NCBI RefSeq assembly: GCF_000015265.1
Contig: NC_008699.1
Location: 62,001-126,000, forward strand
From: Nocardioides sp. JS614
GTDB lineage: Bacteria; Actinomycetota; Actinomycetes; Propionibacteriales; Nocardioidaceae
DNA: 64,000 nt
Direction: 5' to 3'
In this document: positions 16,602 through 25,216 of the stretch, piece by piece
How the letters are laid out: each line of letters opens with the position of its first letter
Numbering within the stretch: the stretch's first letter is position 1
Program-made: the position numbers and the translations under genes
Notes under the pieces: generated by a model
The model's database searches: none
Told to the model about the DNA's origin: nothing
What the model saw: only the letters and a program-made list of their open reading frames with translations

Positions 16602-16892
16602 CATAGGCCTACGGGACGGTGAGCGACTTGGGGTCTGAGCCCAAGGAGCGATGACGTGCGACTCCACGCCCTTCCGTAGGGTGAAGGCCGAGCATCCAGT
16701 GCTCTTCAACTGAACATTGGCTGGTGCACCCCTGGGGTGCACGGACCCGAGGTAACGGGAGCAAGCCGGAGGCAACGGGACGCCGGTTTCACGCTGGGGA
16801 CGGCGATCGACGCGTGGTCGAGCGTGGTGGTCTCACGGTTCAACTCCCCCCTCGCGCACGTGTGACAGGCCCCGGGTCCTCGGATCCGGGGC
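16602..16892 (+). repeat. Noncoding repeat, copy A (possible att-site remnant)
   Basis: About 290 bp shared with copy B (18903-19183) and, in its 3' two thirds, with copy C (55740-55947). Landmarks in order: a CTACGGGACGGTGAG block, AGCATCCAGTGCTC, the 19-bp palindrome GTGCACCCCTGGGGTGCAC (16724-16742), an ACGCCGGTTTCACGCT block, a tRNA-3'-end-like GGTTCAACTCCCCCCTCGCG (from 16837) and a hairpin (16869-16892). It is not protein coding: frames differ between the copies. Confidence 0.85.
16869..16892 (+). terminator. Hairpin closing repeat A
   Basis: GCCCCGGGTC, loop CTCG, GATCCGGGGC: a 10-bp stem with one G-U pair. Copy B has a different but equally perfect stem at the same place, so the structure rather than the sequence is conserved. 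Confidence 0.6.
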
Positions 16893-17305
16893 TTCGTCCT
16901 TCATGGACCGCTTCGTCCGGAAGTGCACTGTTCGCCTGCCGGGTCTTTGGTTGTCGCCGTCGCCTCGGCGTGGGACTCCTTAGTCGCGTGGGTGCGCCTG
17001 GTCTCAGTCACCTAAGTCACTTGGACCGCCTCCAGCGATCACGCCACGCCAACTTTTGTGACTGTTCGTGTTCGCGGGGCGTGGGATGGCCGCCAGGCCA
17101 GGGAGTGGGCCGCCTGCGCGTTAGTGGTCATCACGCCGAGACGTGGCGGGCGCCGAGTCGAAGCGTGGGCAGGGGCGGGCTGCAGGACACCGGCGTCCTC
17201 CCCGTAGATGTCGCGCGACGCGATCTGGAGATGCTCCCAAAGCTCGCCCGGAGTCAACACTGGACTAACGCAGGCAGTGGTCTCTTCGAAGCGCCGAGCC
17301 AGTCG
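16893..17305. other. Region between repeat A and the small zinc-ribbon-like gene
   Basis: No recognisable gene. A leftward open frame at 17039-17260 (MLTPGELWEHLQIASRDIYG...) has no family match I know and no clear ribosome site. It could be the tail of a decayed gene. Confidence 0.35.
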
Positions 17306-17554
17306 TCATCGGTCTGTTGCGCGACACGTGTTGCGGCCGCGAACACAAGGCCAGGCGGACGGGACTCCACTGGAGTCGATCGTCCTTGAGTCTCCCGGTC
17401 TTGCGTTCTTGCCGGTCCAGTACGCGCCTTGGGTGCCGCACCAGCACTCGAAGATGACCTCGATCCCCTGCTCGTGGTTGACCAGCTGCCTGATTCGGCT
17501 GATGGACAGCAGCTGATGCTTGCCGCAGGCGTTGCAGTGGATGTCGAACACCAC
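17306..17554 (-). CDS. Small hypothetical protein with paired cysteines
   Basis: An 82-residue ORF whose first 50 residues look like a real folded domain: MVFDIHCNACGKHQLLSISR, then NHEQGIEVIFECWCGTQGAY. The CNAC and CWC cysteines could bind one zinc ion. This resembles short actinobacterial hypothetical proteins that open with M-F-DIHC. The C-terminal 30 residues are low quality, so the 3' end may be altered by a rearrangement. Function unknown. It lies just upstream of the LysE gene on the same strand, 52 bp after the end of which its own end is not coupled. Confidence 0.5.
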   Translation of the reverse strand: MVFDIHCNACGKHQLLSISRIRQLVNHEQGIEVIFECWCGTQGAYWTGKNARPGDSRTIDSSGVPSAWPCVRGRNTCRATDR

Positions 17555-17606
17555 GCCCTCCTTAAGACGCTGAGAAATCTGAGAACGAGGAGCCGGCCGG
17601 GGGCGC

Positions 17607-18230
17607 TCACCACGCGAGCTGTTCGACCAGCAGGCCCAGGCCGACGAGGATCATCACGGCGCCCGCCAGCCAGGTCACGGCCCTCGCGCGGCCGGGGCTG
17701 CCCGAAAGCGTGCGGGCGGCGTGGCCCAGGACCGTGTAGAACGCCACGATCAGAACGACCCAGACGCCGCCGAGCACGAACAGTTGCCCGGCCAGGGGCC
17801 AGGGCGCCGCCGGACGCGCGAACTGCGGAAGAAAGGCCAAGAAGAACAACAGAGCCTTGGGGTTCAAAGCGCTGACCCCCACCCCGCGCAATACAGAGCC
17901 CAGCCGGCTCACCGGCGCCACCGCACGGGCCTCCGGCACCCCCGTCGCAGGGCCGCAGAGGATGCCGACCCCGAGGTAGATCAGATAGGCGGCACCCACC
18001 ACGGTCAACACCACCAAGGCCACCGGCGCCGCAGCGATCAGGGGTCCTAGACCGGTGGCCACCACGCCGGTGAGCAACGCGTACCCCAGGGCAAGTCCAA
18101 AGATGGTGGGGACCATCACCGCCCCGCTCCGACGCGACCCGGCTGCCAGAACGAGCGCCCAGTCCGGTCCCGGCAGCACCACCATGGCAGCCGCGACGAC
18201 CGTAAACGCGACCAGCGCCGACGTGTCCAT
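17607..18230 (-). CDS. LysE/RhtB-family amino acid exporter
   Basis: A 207-residue integral membrane protein with about six predicted helices. It has the family signature near the N-terminus: FTVVAAAMVVLPGPDWALVL with GSRRSGAV after it, and later GVGVSALNPKALLFFLAFLP. LysE/RhtB proteins export amino acids or related metabolites by proton antiport. The ATG at 18230 is preceded by AGAGGTTGGG. It diverges from an Lrp/AsnC gene, a pairing in which the regulator senses the exported amino acid and activates the exporter. Confidence 0.9.
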   Translation of the reverse strand: MDTSALVAFTVVAAAMVVLPGPDWALVLAAGSRRSGAVMVPTIFGLALGYALLTGVVATGLGPLIAAAPVALVVLTVVGAAYLIYLGVGILCGPATGVPEARAVAPVSRLGSVLRGVGVSALNPKALLFFLAFLPQFARPAAPWPLAGQLFVLGGVWVVLIVAFYTVLGHAARTLSGSPGRARAVTWLAGAVMILVGLGLLVEQLAW

Positions 18231-18376
18231 CCCAACCTCTCGGTCACCGTCCCTGACCGGTCCGGCCGCGCCGGCCGGACCCTCCCGCCATCGGAGGAGG
18301 GCACGATACGTCACAAGGCCCGGCATAGGATGGCAAGAACAACTCCGTATTACCCTCTGCATGGCAAAATAGAGGG
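18231..18376. promoter_or_regulatory. Divergent regulatory region between lysE-type and lrp-type genes
   Basis: 146 bp containing the promoters for both genes. An AT-rich segment near 18345-18375 (ATTACCCTCTGCATGGCAAA) stands out from the GC-rich surroundings and may hold the Lrp binding site and the regulator's -10 region. No exact operator could be defined. Confidence 0.4.
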
Positions 18377-18844
18377 ATGGATTCGCTTGATCGCGCAATA
18401 ATCGACCATCTGCGCCGCAACGCTCATCTAACAAACACCGAGCTGGCTGAACTGGTCGGCTTGACGCCATCACCCTGCCTGCGCCGCGTGCGTCGACTCG
18501 AGAACGAGGGCATCATCCTCGGCTACCACGCCCACATCGCTCCGGTAGCGCTTCACCGCGGGTTTGAGGTGCATGTCGACCTCGAGTTAGCCGACCAGAC
18601 GAAGCAAACAATCCGCGTCTTCGAGGCCGCTCTGATCGCCTACGACGAGGTCGTGGAAGCGCGCCGGATGTTCGGCGCACCGGACTACCAAGCCCTGGTC
18701 GCTGTGACCGACCTGCCTGCCTACGAGCACTTCTTGACAGAGCACCTCACGGCCCTGCCGGGCCTGGGCAGACTCCAGTCCCGCTTCCCCATGAAGACCA
18801 TCAAGACCGACACACCAAGCACGCCGCCCACCACACGCCATTGA
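18377..18844 (+). CDS. Lrp/AsnC-family transcriptional regulator
   Basis: A 155-residue regulator. The N-terminal HTH is typical (LDRAIIDHLRRNAHLTNTEL, then VGLTPSPCLRRVRRLENEGI). The C-terminal RAM/AsnC ligand domain includes DEVVEARRMFGAPDYQALV and DLPAYEHFLTEHLTALPG. It likely controls the divergent LysE exporter in response to an amino acid. It lies between repeats A and B, so the exporter-regulator pair may form one mobile module. Confidence 0.92.
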   Translation: MDSLDRAIIDHLRRNAHLTNTELAELVGLTPSPCLRRVRRLENEGIILGYHAHIAPVALHRGFEVHVDLELADQTKQTIRVFEAALIAYDEVVEARRMFGAPDYQALVAVTDLPAYEHFLTEHLTALPGLGRLQSRFPMKTIKTDTPSTPPTTRH

Positions 18845-18902
18845 CGGCCGCTCACTCCCGGACCAAGCGCGAAGATCGCTGCGCCTGAACCCCTTGGTGG
18901 CA

Positions 18903-19183
18903 ATCGGTCTACGGGACAGTGAGTGACCTTTGTGCGCGATGACGTCCGAGGTCGGGGCCTTCGCCGTAGGGTGGCGGACGAGCATCCAGTGCTCACCCAA
19001 CTGAAGATCGGCTGGTGCACCCCTGGGGTGCACGCCCCGAGGAAACGGGAGGTAACCGGAGGTAACCGGACGCCGGTTTCACGCTCAGGACGGCGGTTCG
19101 TGCGTGGTCGACCGTGCTGGTCCTACGGTTCAACTCCCCCCCTCGCGCACGCGTGACAGGCCCGGGTCCACGGACCCGGGCCT
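18903..19183 (+). repeat. Noncoding repeat, copy B
   Basis: Aligns with copy A over its whole length: CTACGGGACAGTGAGTGAC, AGCATCCAGTGCTC, palindrome GTGCACCCCTGGGGTGCAC (19015-19033), CGCCGGTTTCACGCTCAGGA, the GGTTCAACT tRNA-like segment (from 19127, one extra C) and the hairpin. It starts about 60 bp after the Lrp gene and marks the left boundary of the 36-kb catabolic island. Confidence 0.85.
19158..19183 (+). terminator. Hairpin closing repeat B
   Basis: AGGCCCGGGTCC (19158-19169) and its perfect complement (19172-19183). Compared with copies A and C, both arms changed together (compensatory changes), which supports a real RNA structure. From here to the end of the ornithine-cyclodeaminase gene (19382), 200 bases hold nothing recognisable. 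Confidence 0.65.
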
Positions 19184-19381
19184 CGTCAGTCCCGGGCAGC
19201 TCCCGCGAGCGGGTGGCGGGAGCGGCCCTCCTCGTGCGGGTGTCTCGTCTCGGTCGTTCCGAGTCGCGCCGGTGCGCGCTGACGGTCGAGAGGGCAGCCG
19301 CGAGGGGAGCCCGGGGGTGTCCCGGCACGCGTCATCGACACCCTCGAGCAGCGTGGACCGCGGGGGCCCGCGCGGCTGAAT

Positions 19382-20335
19382 TCAGGCCTCGTAGATCGCT
19401 GAGGCGATGACCAGGTCCTCCCACGCCATCCCCACGCTCTTGAACACGCGGAGGCGGGAGCGGTCGACGGCCACGTCGCCTCGGACCACCGACCGGAGCG
19501 AGAGGAGCGAGGCCGGGTCGAGGCGGCGCTCGGACACCGGGATCGCCACGTCGCCGGCCTCGCGGAGTGCGGTGCCCTCGTCCTCCACCACGACCTGCGC
19601 TCGCGCGACCACGTCGCCGGGCAGCTCGCGGGCGTCCGGCTCGTGCGAGCCCACCGCGATGAGCAGGGCGTCGTCGCGGACGGCCTGTTCGAACACGGGG
19701 GAGCGGGCCGTCGTGGCGCAGACGACCAGGTCGGCCTCGGCGACGGCCGCGGCGGACCCCGCCGTCGCGGTGCAGTCGCCGTCGTCCAGCTTGTCGGCGA
19801 GTGCCGCCGCGCGGTGCGGGTCCCGCCCGACGATCGTGACGCGGTCGACGGGACGGACGGCGCGGAGCGCCACGGCATGTCCCCATGCCTGCGGGCCGGA
19901 GCCGAACACGACGAGGTGCTCCACGTGTGCCGGCGCCAGCGCCTCGGCCGCGGCCGCGGACACCGCCGCCGTGCGCAGCGTCGTCAGCGCCACGCCGTCC
20001 AGCTGCGCGAGGGGGGACAAGGTGACGGCGTCCAGCAGGAGGTAGAGGCCCTGGATCCGCTGGAGACCTCGGGTCGGGTTGTCCGGCGACACGCTCGCGA
20101 TCTTGACCCCGACATAGCGGGCGAACTCCGAAGGCATGATGAGGAGTTGACCCCAGGAGACGTCGACGATCGATCGCGCCGGATCGGCAGAAGGATCGAG
20201 GCCGTGACGCAGCGACTCGCTGATGGCGCGAGCACCGCCGCGGAAACTCAGTTTGGCGTACACCTCGTCAGAAGAGATCCAGCGGGGACCGGTCAGTGGC
20301 ATGTGGAGTTGGCTCCATGGGTGGGCTGACATCAT
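19382..20335 (-). CDS. Ornithine cyclodeaminase / mu-crystallin family protein
   Basis: A 317-residue NAD(P)-dependent enzyme. Family blocks visible are KIASVSPDNPTRGLQRIQGL, QLDGVALTTLRTAAVSAAAA and the dinucleotide-binding HLVVFGSGPQAWGHAVAL. Members convert ornithine to proline, reduce cyclic imino acids such as pyrroline-2-carboxylate, or dehydrogenate amino acids. Beside hydroxyproline- and proline-type genes, a cyclic ketimine reductase is an attractive but unproven role. The start could be 20335, 20332 or 20302. A TATAAT (minus strand, 20341-20346) just upstream of the first suggests a leaderless message from 20335. It diverges from the XRE-cupin regulator. Confidence 0.85.
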   Translation of the reverse strand: MMSAHPWSQLHMPLTGPRWISSDEVYAKLSFRGGARAISESLRHGLDPSADPARSIVDVSWGQLLIMPSEFARYVGVKIASVSPDNPTRGLQRIQGLYLLLDAVTLSPLAQLDGVALTTLRTAAVSAAAAEALAPAHVEHLVVFGSGPQAWGHAVALRAVRPVDRVTIVGRDPHRAAALADKLDDGDCTATAGSAAAVAEADLVVCATTARSPVFEQAVRDDALLIAVGSHEPDARELPGDVVARAQVVVEDEGTALREAGDVAIPVSERRLDPASLLSLRSVVRGDVAVDRSRLRVFKSVGMAWEDLVIASAIYEA

Positions 20336-20352
20336 GATTCATTATATAGAAC
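20336..20352. promoter_or_regulatory. AT-rich site: -10 box of the cyclodeaminase gene and possible XRE operator
   Basis: GATTCATTATATAGAAC. The minus strand reads TATAAT at 20346-20341, a perfect -10 hexamer. TTCATT also occurs near 26055 and, as AATGAA, near 21591, upstream of other genes in this island. The island's XRE-cupin regulator is the candidate binder. Confidence 0.4.
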
Positions 20353-20531
20353 GGCTTGTCCGGACCGCGCGGCTGTTCGCACTGCGACGAGACGCCGGCG
20401 ATGGAGACGCAAAGTGCATCAACCACCGGAAAATCCGCTACCGTGAGGGTAGAACGGCGGTAGGCGGGAGGGGGAACCTCACGCCGGCCGTTTGGCAGCA
20501 GTCCGGTGTCGACGGCGATGAGGTTATTGAA

Positions 20532-21164
20532 ATGAACGGAAGGACTCCCGCTCAGTCCTTCGTGAGCGGTCCTCTGTCGCGGGCGATCCTGCGGTTGCGC
20601 ACCCAGCGCGGCCTCTCCCTGAGCGCCCTGGCTGATCAGTCGGGAGTCGCCAAGGGCACCTTGTCGAATCTCGAACGTGGCGTGGGGAACCCGACACTCG
20701 AGACCATCTTCGCCCTGTCGCGGGGCCTCGGGGTGCCGATCGGTGAGCTCGTCTCGAGTGAGGAGGAGGCGGCGTCGACGTTCGTCGGCCGCGACGACGC
20801 CCGCCACATCAGGGGCGTCGCCGTCGAGCTGATGCTGTACGACCGCTTCGCCAGCACGGGAAGCGCGACCGAGATCTACGACTTCCGTTGCCTGCCGGGG
20901 GACCGGCAGGTGTCACGTGGGCATCCGGGCGTGGAGCACATCGTGGTCAAGCAGGGGAGGTTGCTCACGGGCCCGACCTCGTCGCCGATCGAGGTCGGGC
21001 CGGGTGACTACGTGTCCTTTCCGTCGTGGGGCGATCACGCCTACGAGGCGCTTGATGAGGTGGTCGAGGGATTCCTCGTCATCCACTATCCGAACCCGGC
21101 GGCACCCTCTGTCGCGATCAAGGTCGAGTCGCTGGACTCACACGCCGACCGGAGGAAGCCGTGA
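20532..21164 (+). CDS. XRE-family regulator with C-terminal cupin sensor
   Basis: A 210-residue regulator. The HTH_3 domain is at about residues 18-70 (RTQRGLSLSALADQSGVAKG, TLSNLERGVGNPTLETIFAL). A cupin_2 domain at about 120-190 follows (CLPGDRQVSRGHPGVEHIVV, VGPGDYVSFPSWGDHAYEAL). This architecture is common in regulators of amino acid and polyamine catabolism, where the cupin binds the inducer. ATG at 20532 is preferred over upstream in-frame starts, which would add an unstructured extension. Its stop overlaps the GTG of the next gene (GTGA). It probably controls the following operon. Confidence 0.9.
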   Translation: MNGRTPAQSFVSGPLSRAILRLRTQRGLSLSALADQSGVAKGTLSNLERGVGNPTLETIFALSRGLGVPIGELVSSEEEAASTFVGRDDARHIRGVAVELMLYDRFASTGSATEIYDFRCLPGDRQVSRGHPGVEHIVVKQGRLLTGPTSSPIEVGPGDYVSFPSWGDHAYEALDEVVEGFLVIHYPNPAAPSVAIKVESLDSHADRRKP

Positions 21165-21565
21165 GCGGCGCGGTGCCCACCGACCCGGGAACAGCGGCAG
21201 ACCGAGCGGCGATCCGGCGACTGCTGGAGTCGCATCTGGAGTCGTGGAACCGGGGGGATCTCGACGCGCTCCTGGACACCTATCTCCAGGACGAGTCGGT
21301 GCGATATGCCTCGGCACGCACGGTGATCCACGGGATCGAACGGGTCCGGGAACGTTTCCGCGAGGCCTACCCGGACCGAAGCCGGCTGGGGGAGCTTCGT
21401 TACGAGGGCCTCGAGATCGCCCTTGCAGGACGAGCGGACGCGGTCGTCTTCGGGCGCGCGCGGATCTCCAGGGAAGGACTCGAGGACTCCGTGAGCCTCT
21501 TCTCGCTGCATCTGTTCAAGCGCGGCGGTCAGTGGTGGATCGCGGCGGACCATACGTCGGCCTAG
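21161..21565 (+). CDS. SnoaL-like / NTF2-fold protein
   Basis: A 134-residue protein of the DUF4440/SnoaL superfamily: AAIRRLLESHLESWNRGDLD, then LDTYLQDESVRYASARTVIH, then ISREGLEDSVSLFSLHLFKR and GGQWWIAADHTSA. The fold is a cone-shaped barrel used as a lyase, isomerase or ligand-binding module. A GTG start overlaps the regulator's stop by 4 bases, so the two are translated together; it might assist the regulator or act on the pathway substrate. No catalytic residues can be assigned. Confidence 0.8.
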   Translation: MSGAVPTDPGTAADRAAIRRLLESHLESWNRGDLDALLDTYLQDESVRYASARTVIHGIERVRERFREAYPDRSRLGELRYEGLEIALAGRADAVVFGRARISREGLEDSVSLFSLHLFKRGGQWWIAADHTSA

Positions 21566-21590
21566 ACCTGCTCATGACAGCGGTGTTTCT

Positions 21591-21626
21591 TTCAATGAAC
21601 ATTCTTCCAATGGAGTGAACACTGTG
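21591..21626 (+). promoter_or_regulatory. Candidate operator region before the first ABC importer
   Basis: TTCAATGAA (21591-21599) followed by ATTCTTCCAATGGAGTGAAC, an AT-rich stretch with inverted TTCA/TGAA half sites. It lies about 45-80 bp upstream of the binding-protein start at 21670, the expected place for a repressor or activator site. Confidence 0.35.
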
Positions 21627-21669
21627 GTAGACATCTCGCGTCTCGCAAGAAGCGACCAAGGAGATGTCG

Positions 21670-22680
21670 ATGCACAAGATCGTTCGAGCTGCCGCCGTCG
21701 GTGTGGCCCTCAGTTCCGCCCTCTTCCTCTCGGCGTGCAGCGACACGGCTGAAACCGCAGACGCCGGATCGACCTCGGACGAGTCGCTGAGCATCGGGTT
21801 CTTCGGCTTCTCGAAGACGAACTCGTTCGCGCAGGCGGCCTTCGCGGGAATCAGTGAGTACGCCGAGGCGAACGACGCCACCGCGGAGTTCACCGACCCG
21901 AACTTCGACGTGCAGGTGCAGCTCCAGCAGTTGAAGGACGCGCTCACCAGCAAGCGCTTTGACGTCTGGATCGTGCAGGCGAACGACGGGGTTGCCGTTC
22001 AGCAGACGATCCAGGAGGCCGTCGACGCCGGCATCACCGTCGTCGCCGAGTTCACCCCGATCGGCCCGGACTTCGAGACCCTGAAGCCGCAGATCCCCGG
22101 GACGCTGAGTCTCGTCGACGACCCGAAGCGGAACGGCACGGTGCTCGGTGAGCTCAGCATCGACGCCTGTGCGGACGCCGGTGCGGACCCCTGCGAGGTC
22201 GCGTACCTGCAGGGCTTCAGTGCGCAGCCCATCGACGTGGTGCGGACCGACGCGTTCCTGGCGGCCGTGGACCGGCCGGGCGTCGAGGTTGTGGCCAACG
22301 TCGAGGGGGGTTACGCCCAGGACACCGGCCGCGCCGCGGTCCAGGACATCCTCCAGGCGAACCCGGACGTGGACGTGATCGCAGGCGCGTCCTCGGCTGC
22401 GCTGCTCGGCGCGATCGAGCTTCCCGGTATCGATGACGTCCGCATCGTCGGCAACGGCAGTTCGACGCAGGCCGTGACCGCAGTCCAGGACGGTGACTTC
22501 TACGCCGTGTACGTGTTCGCGGAGAAGACCGCTGGCGCCAAGGCGGCCGAGATGGGTCTCGCCGCCGCCCGCGGCGAAGAGGTCGACCCGGCGTACGTCG
22601 GCTACGACGAGCTGACCCCGTTCGGCGTACTGGGCACCAAGGAGAATCTCGACGGCTACACCGGCGAGTACTCGGACTGA
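21670..22680 (+). CDS. Ribose-type ABC transporter substrate-binding lipoprotein
   Basis: A 336-residue type-I periplasmic-binding protein. Signal peptide and lipobox LSAC (near residue 23) give a lipoprotein. The mature part starts LSIGFFGFSKTNSFAQAAFA and includes FDVWIVQANDGVAVQQTIQE and VDVIAGASSAALLGAI, the RbsB-like pattern. The ATG at 21670 is chosen over 21664 because AAGGAG ends 6 bases upstream of it. It heads an operon with an ATPase and permease. RbsB-type proteins bind sugars, autoinducers or other small polar molecules; the downstream genes suggest a nitrogenous heterocycle or peptide-derived compound here. Confidence 0.9.
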   Translation: MHKIVRAAAVGVALSSALFLSACSDTAETADAGSTSDESLSIGFFGFSKTNSFAQAAFAGISEYAEANDATAEFTDPNFDVQVQLQQLKDALTSKRFDVWIVQANDGVAVQQTIQEAVDAGITVVAEFTPIGPDFETLKPQIPGTLSLVDDPKRNGTVLGELSIDACADAGADPCEVAYLQGFSAQPIDVVRTDAFLAAVDRPGVEVVANVEGGYAQDTGRAAVQDILQANPDVDVIAGASSAALLGAIELPGIDDVRIVGNGSSTQAVTAVQDGDFYAVYVFAEKTAGAKAAEMGLAAARGEEVDPAYVGYDELTPFGVLGTKENLDGYTGEYSD

Positions 22681-22704
22681 TCGAGTGGCAGCGGAGGGGC
22701 ACCG

Positions 22705-24228
22705 ATGATGACGTCGGTAGCGCAGCGTAACGGGCTGAGCATCTCGGCCCGCGGCGTCGGCAAGAGCTATGGGGGCGTCTCCGTCCTGCGTGATGTGGAC
22801 CTCGACGTACGACCCGGCGAGATCCTCGGACTCGTCGGGGAGAACGGCGCCGGGAAGAGCACCCTGCTCCGGATCCTCGCCGGCTCGATCCGGCCGGACG
22901 CCGGTGAGGTGCTCCTGGATGGCGAGCCGGCAGGGATCCGCACCCCGAAGGACGCGATCAACCGGGGGGTAAGCCTCATCAGCCAAGAGCTCGCCCTGGT
23001 GCCGGCGCGCACTGTCCTGGAGAACGTCTTCCTCGGGAGCTGGGACCGTTGGTCCGGTGGTCGCGGCCGCGCACGCGACTTGCAGACCTTCCAGCGACTA
23101 CAAGAGGAGACCGGCTTCCGGCTGGACCCCGACGCGATCGTCGCCTCGCTCCCGATCGGGAGGCAGCAGCAGGTGGAGATCCTCAAGGCGCTGGCCCGCG
23201 GCGCACAGGTTCTCGCGTTGGACGAGCCGACCGCGGTGCTGGCCGGACACGAGAAGGAGGGTCTCCTCGACCTCGTCCGCAGGCTCGCGGAGGGTGGCAC
23301 CACGGTCGTGTTCGTTTCGCACTTCCTCGACGAGGTGCTCAGCATCGCCGACCGCGTGACGGTATTGCGAGACGGGGACCTGGTGGCGACCGACGATGCG
23401 AACCTGCACGATCCGGGGTCGCTGGTCGCGATGATGGTCGGCCGCGAGGTTGACGTGATGTACCCGACGCTGGCCCCGGTTCCCGAGGACGCCCCGGTCG
23501 CTCTGTCGGTGGAATGCCTTAGCCGGGGATTGGTGAAGGACGTCAGTCTGCAGGTGCGGGCAGGAGAGATCCTCGGGGTTGCGGGGCTCGTGGGCTCGGG
23601 CCGCAGCGAGCTCCTGCGCATGATCTTCGGCGCCGACCCTCCTGCCGCCGGACGGGTCGTGGTGAACGGCGTACCGCTCAAGGCGGCGTCGCCGACGCGT
23701 GCGATGGCGGCTGGTCTGGCCCTCGTCCCGGAGTCGCGCAAGGAACAGGGCCTGGCTCTCGCGCGGTCTGTGCGTGACAACGTCGCCGTCACCACCCTGT
23801 CCAAGCGGCGGGTCGGGCCGTTCGCCAAGCGCAAGGCCGAAGGGCGCGCGGTCGCGGATGTCGCGCGCCAGGTCGACCTCCGAGCCAAGGGCCTGGGCGT
23901 GCCGATCTGGACACTCTCGGGCGGCAACCAGCAGAAGGCGTTGTTCGCCAAGTGGCTGCTCACGCGGCCGTCAGTGTTGCTCGTCGACGAGCCGACGCGC
24001 GGTGTGGACGTGGTCGCGAAGCAACAGATCCACGGGCTGATCGTGAAGCTGGCCGCCTCGGGAGTGGCCGTGGTCGTGGTCTCGTCCGAGGTCGAGGAGG
24101 TGCTCGGGCTGTCGCATCGCGTCGTGGTGATGCGACACGGACGAGCCGTGGCGGAGTTCGCGCAGAATGCGGCAGCCGGCGACGTGGTGGCGGCCGCCTT
24201 CGGAGATGAGACAAGGAACCATGACTGA
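22705..24228 (+). CDS. Ribose-type ABC transporter ATP-binding protein (two ATPase domains)
   Basis: A 507-residue RbsA-like tandem ATPase. Domain 1 has Walker A GENGAGKST and Walker B VLALDEPTAVL. Domain 2 has a degenerate P-loop GLVGSGRSEL, signature LSGGNQQK and LLVDEPTRGVDV. This is the normal asymmetry for the family. The stop overlaps the permease start by 8 bases. It energises import through the permease encoded next. Confidence 0.94.
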   Translation: MMTSVAQRNGLSISARGVGKSYGGVSVLRDVDLDVRPGEILGLVGENGAGKSTLLRILAGSIRPDAGEVLLDGEPAGIRTPKDAINRGVSLISQELALVPARTVLENVFLGSWDRWSGGRGRARDLQTFQRLQEETGFRLDPDAIVASLPIGRQQQVEILKALARGAQVLALDEPTAVLAGHEKEGLLDLVRRLAEGGTTVVFVSHFLDEVLSIADRVTVLRDGDLVATDDANLHDPGSLVAMMVGREVDVMYPTLAPVPEDAPVALSVECLSRGLVKDVSLQVRAGEILGVAGLVGSGRSELLRMIFGADPPAAGRVVVNGVPLKAASPTRAMAAGLALVPESRKEQGLALARSVRDNVAVTTLSKRRVGPFAKRKAEGRAVADVARQVDLRAKGLGVPIWTLSGGNQQKALFAKWLLTRPSVLLVDEPTRGVDVVAKQQIHGLIVKLAASGVAVVVVSSEVEEVLGLSHRVVVMRHGRAVAEFAQNAAAGDVVAAAFGDETRNHD

Positions 24229-25216
24229 GACCAGTACACCCGTGGCAGCGCAGCCGTCGGCGCTCTCCCGGTCCTTCAACCTGCGCGACTACGGCGTCGT
24301 GCTCGGTGCCGTCGCGCTTGTGATCTACCTGTCCCTGTCGACGACCACCTTCCTCACCACCGGCAACCTCACGAACGTGCTCGACCAGGCGGTCGTCGTG
24401 GGCCTGCTGGCGTGCGGGGCGACGATGTGCATCATCAGCGGCGTCTTCGACCTCACGGCCACGGCGTCGCTCGCGCTGTCCGCGATCATCGGCGTCGAGG
24501 TGACGCAGGCGGCCGGCGTCGAAGCCGGCTTCGTTGCCGCAGTTCTGGCCGGGGCGGGCCTTGGTGCGTTGACGGGCTTCATCGTCAACGTGAGTACGGC
24601 CGTGAACGCCTTCATCGCCACGCTTGCCACGAGCATCGTCTACCGGGGGGTCGCCCTCGTGATCACCGGCGGCGCCATCACCTACCCGTTGACCGACCAG
24701 CTCGACGGCGTGCAGGTCTTCACCGACGACGTTCCCGGGCTCGGGATCACCGTCGCGACGGGGACGCTGCTCGTCGTCGCGGTCGTCATGGGCGTCATGC
24801 TGTGGGCCACCAACTTCGGTCGGCGGGTCTACGCGGTCGGAGGCAATGCCGAGGCGGCCCGGTTGAGCGGCATTCGGGTGGGCTCGGTCCACATCGGGGT
24901 CTACATGGCAAGCGGGGTCTGCTCTGCGCTGGCGGGTCTCGTGCTGGTCGCGCGCAGCGGCGGCGGTGCGCAGGCCAACATGGCGCTCGGCCTAGAGCTC
25001 AGCGCGATCGCCGCGGCGGTGATCGGCGGTACGTCGATCCTGGGCGGCGAGGGCGCGATCTGGCGCGGAATGGTCGGTGTCCTCCTGCTCACGCTGATCA
25101 GCAACGGGTTCAACCTGCTCGGATGGGACACGACCTTCCAGCAGGTCGTCCAGGGCTGCCTCATCCTCGTCGCGATCATCACCGACCGCTACATCCGCCG
25201 GGTGAGAAGCACGTGA
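24221..25216 (+). CDS. Ribose-type ABC transporter permease
   Basis: A 331-residue RbsC-like permease with about 8-10 predicted membrane helices. The family motif is visible in LGLELSAIAAAVIGGTSILGGEGAIWRGMVG, and GNAEAARLSGIRV forms the conserved cytoplasmic loop. ATG at 24221 follows AAGGAA and overlaps the ATPase gene. The stop overlaps the GTG of the SDR gene (GTGA). Confidence 0.93.
   Translation: MTETSTPVAAQPSALSRSFNLRDYGVVLGAVALVIYLSLSTTTFLTTGNLTNVLDQAVVVGLLACGATMCIISGVFDLTATASLALSAIIGVEVTQAAGVEAGFVAAVLAGAGLGALTGFIVNVSTAVNAFIATLATSIVYRGVALVITGGAITYPLTDQLDGVQVFTDDVPGLGITVATGTLLVVAVVMGVMLWATNFGRRVYAVGGNAEAARLSGIRVGSVHIGVYMASGVCSALAGLVLVARSGGGAQANMALGLELSAIAAAVIGGTSILGGEGAIWRGMVGVLLLTLISNGFNLLGWDTTFQQVVQGCLILVAIITDRYIRRVRST

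Noticed and set aside
16837..16859. Possible tRNA gene in repeats A, B and C
   Set aside because: Only the T-loop and acceptor-3'-like part is present; no anticodon arm or matching 5' acceptor strand is found upstream, so these are remnants at most.
18923..19156. ORF across repeat B ending in GSTPPLAHA
   Set aside because: The same DNA is read in different frames in copies A and C and no frame is conserved, so the repeat is treated as noncoding.
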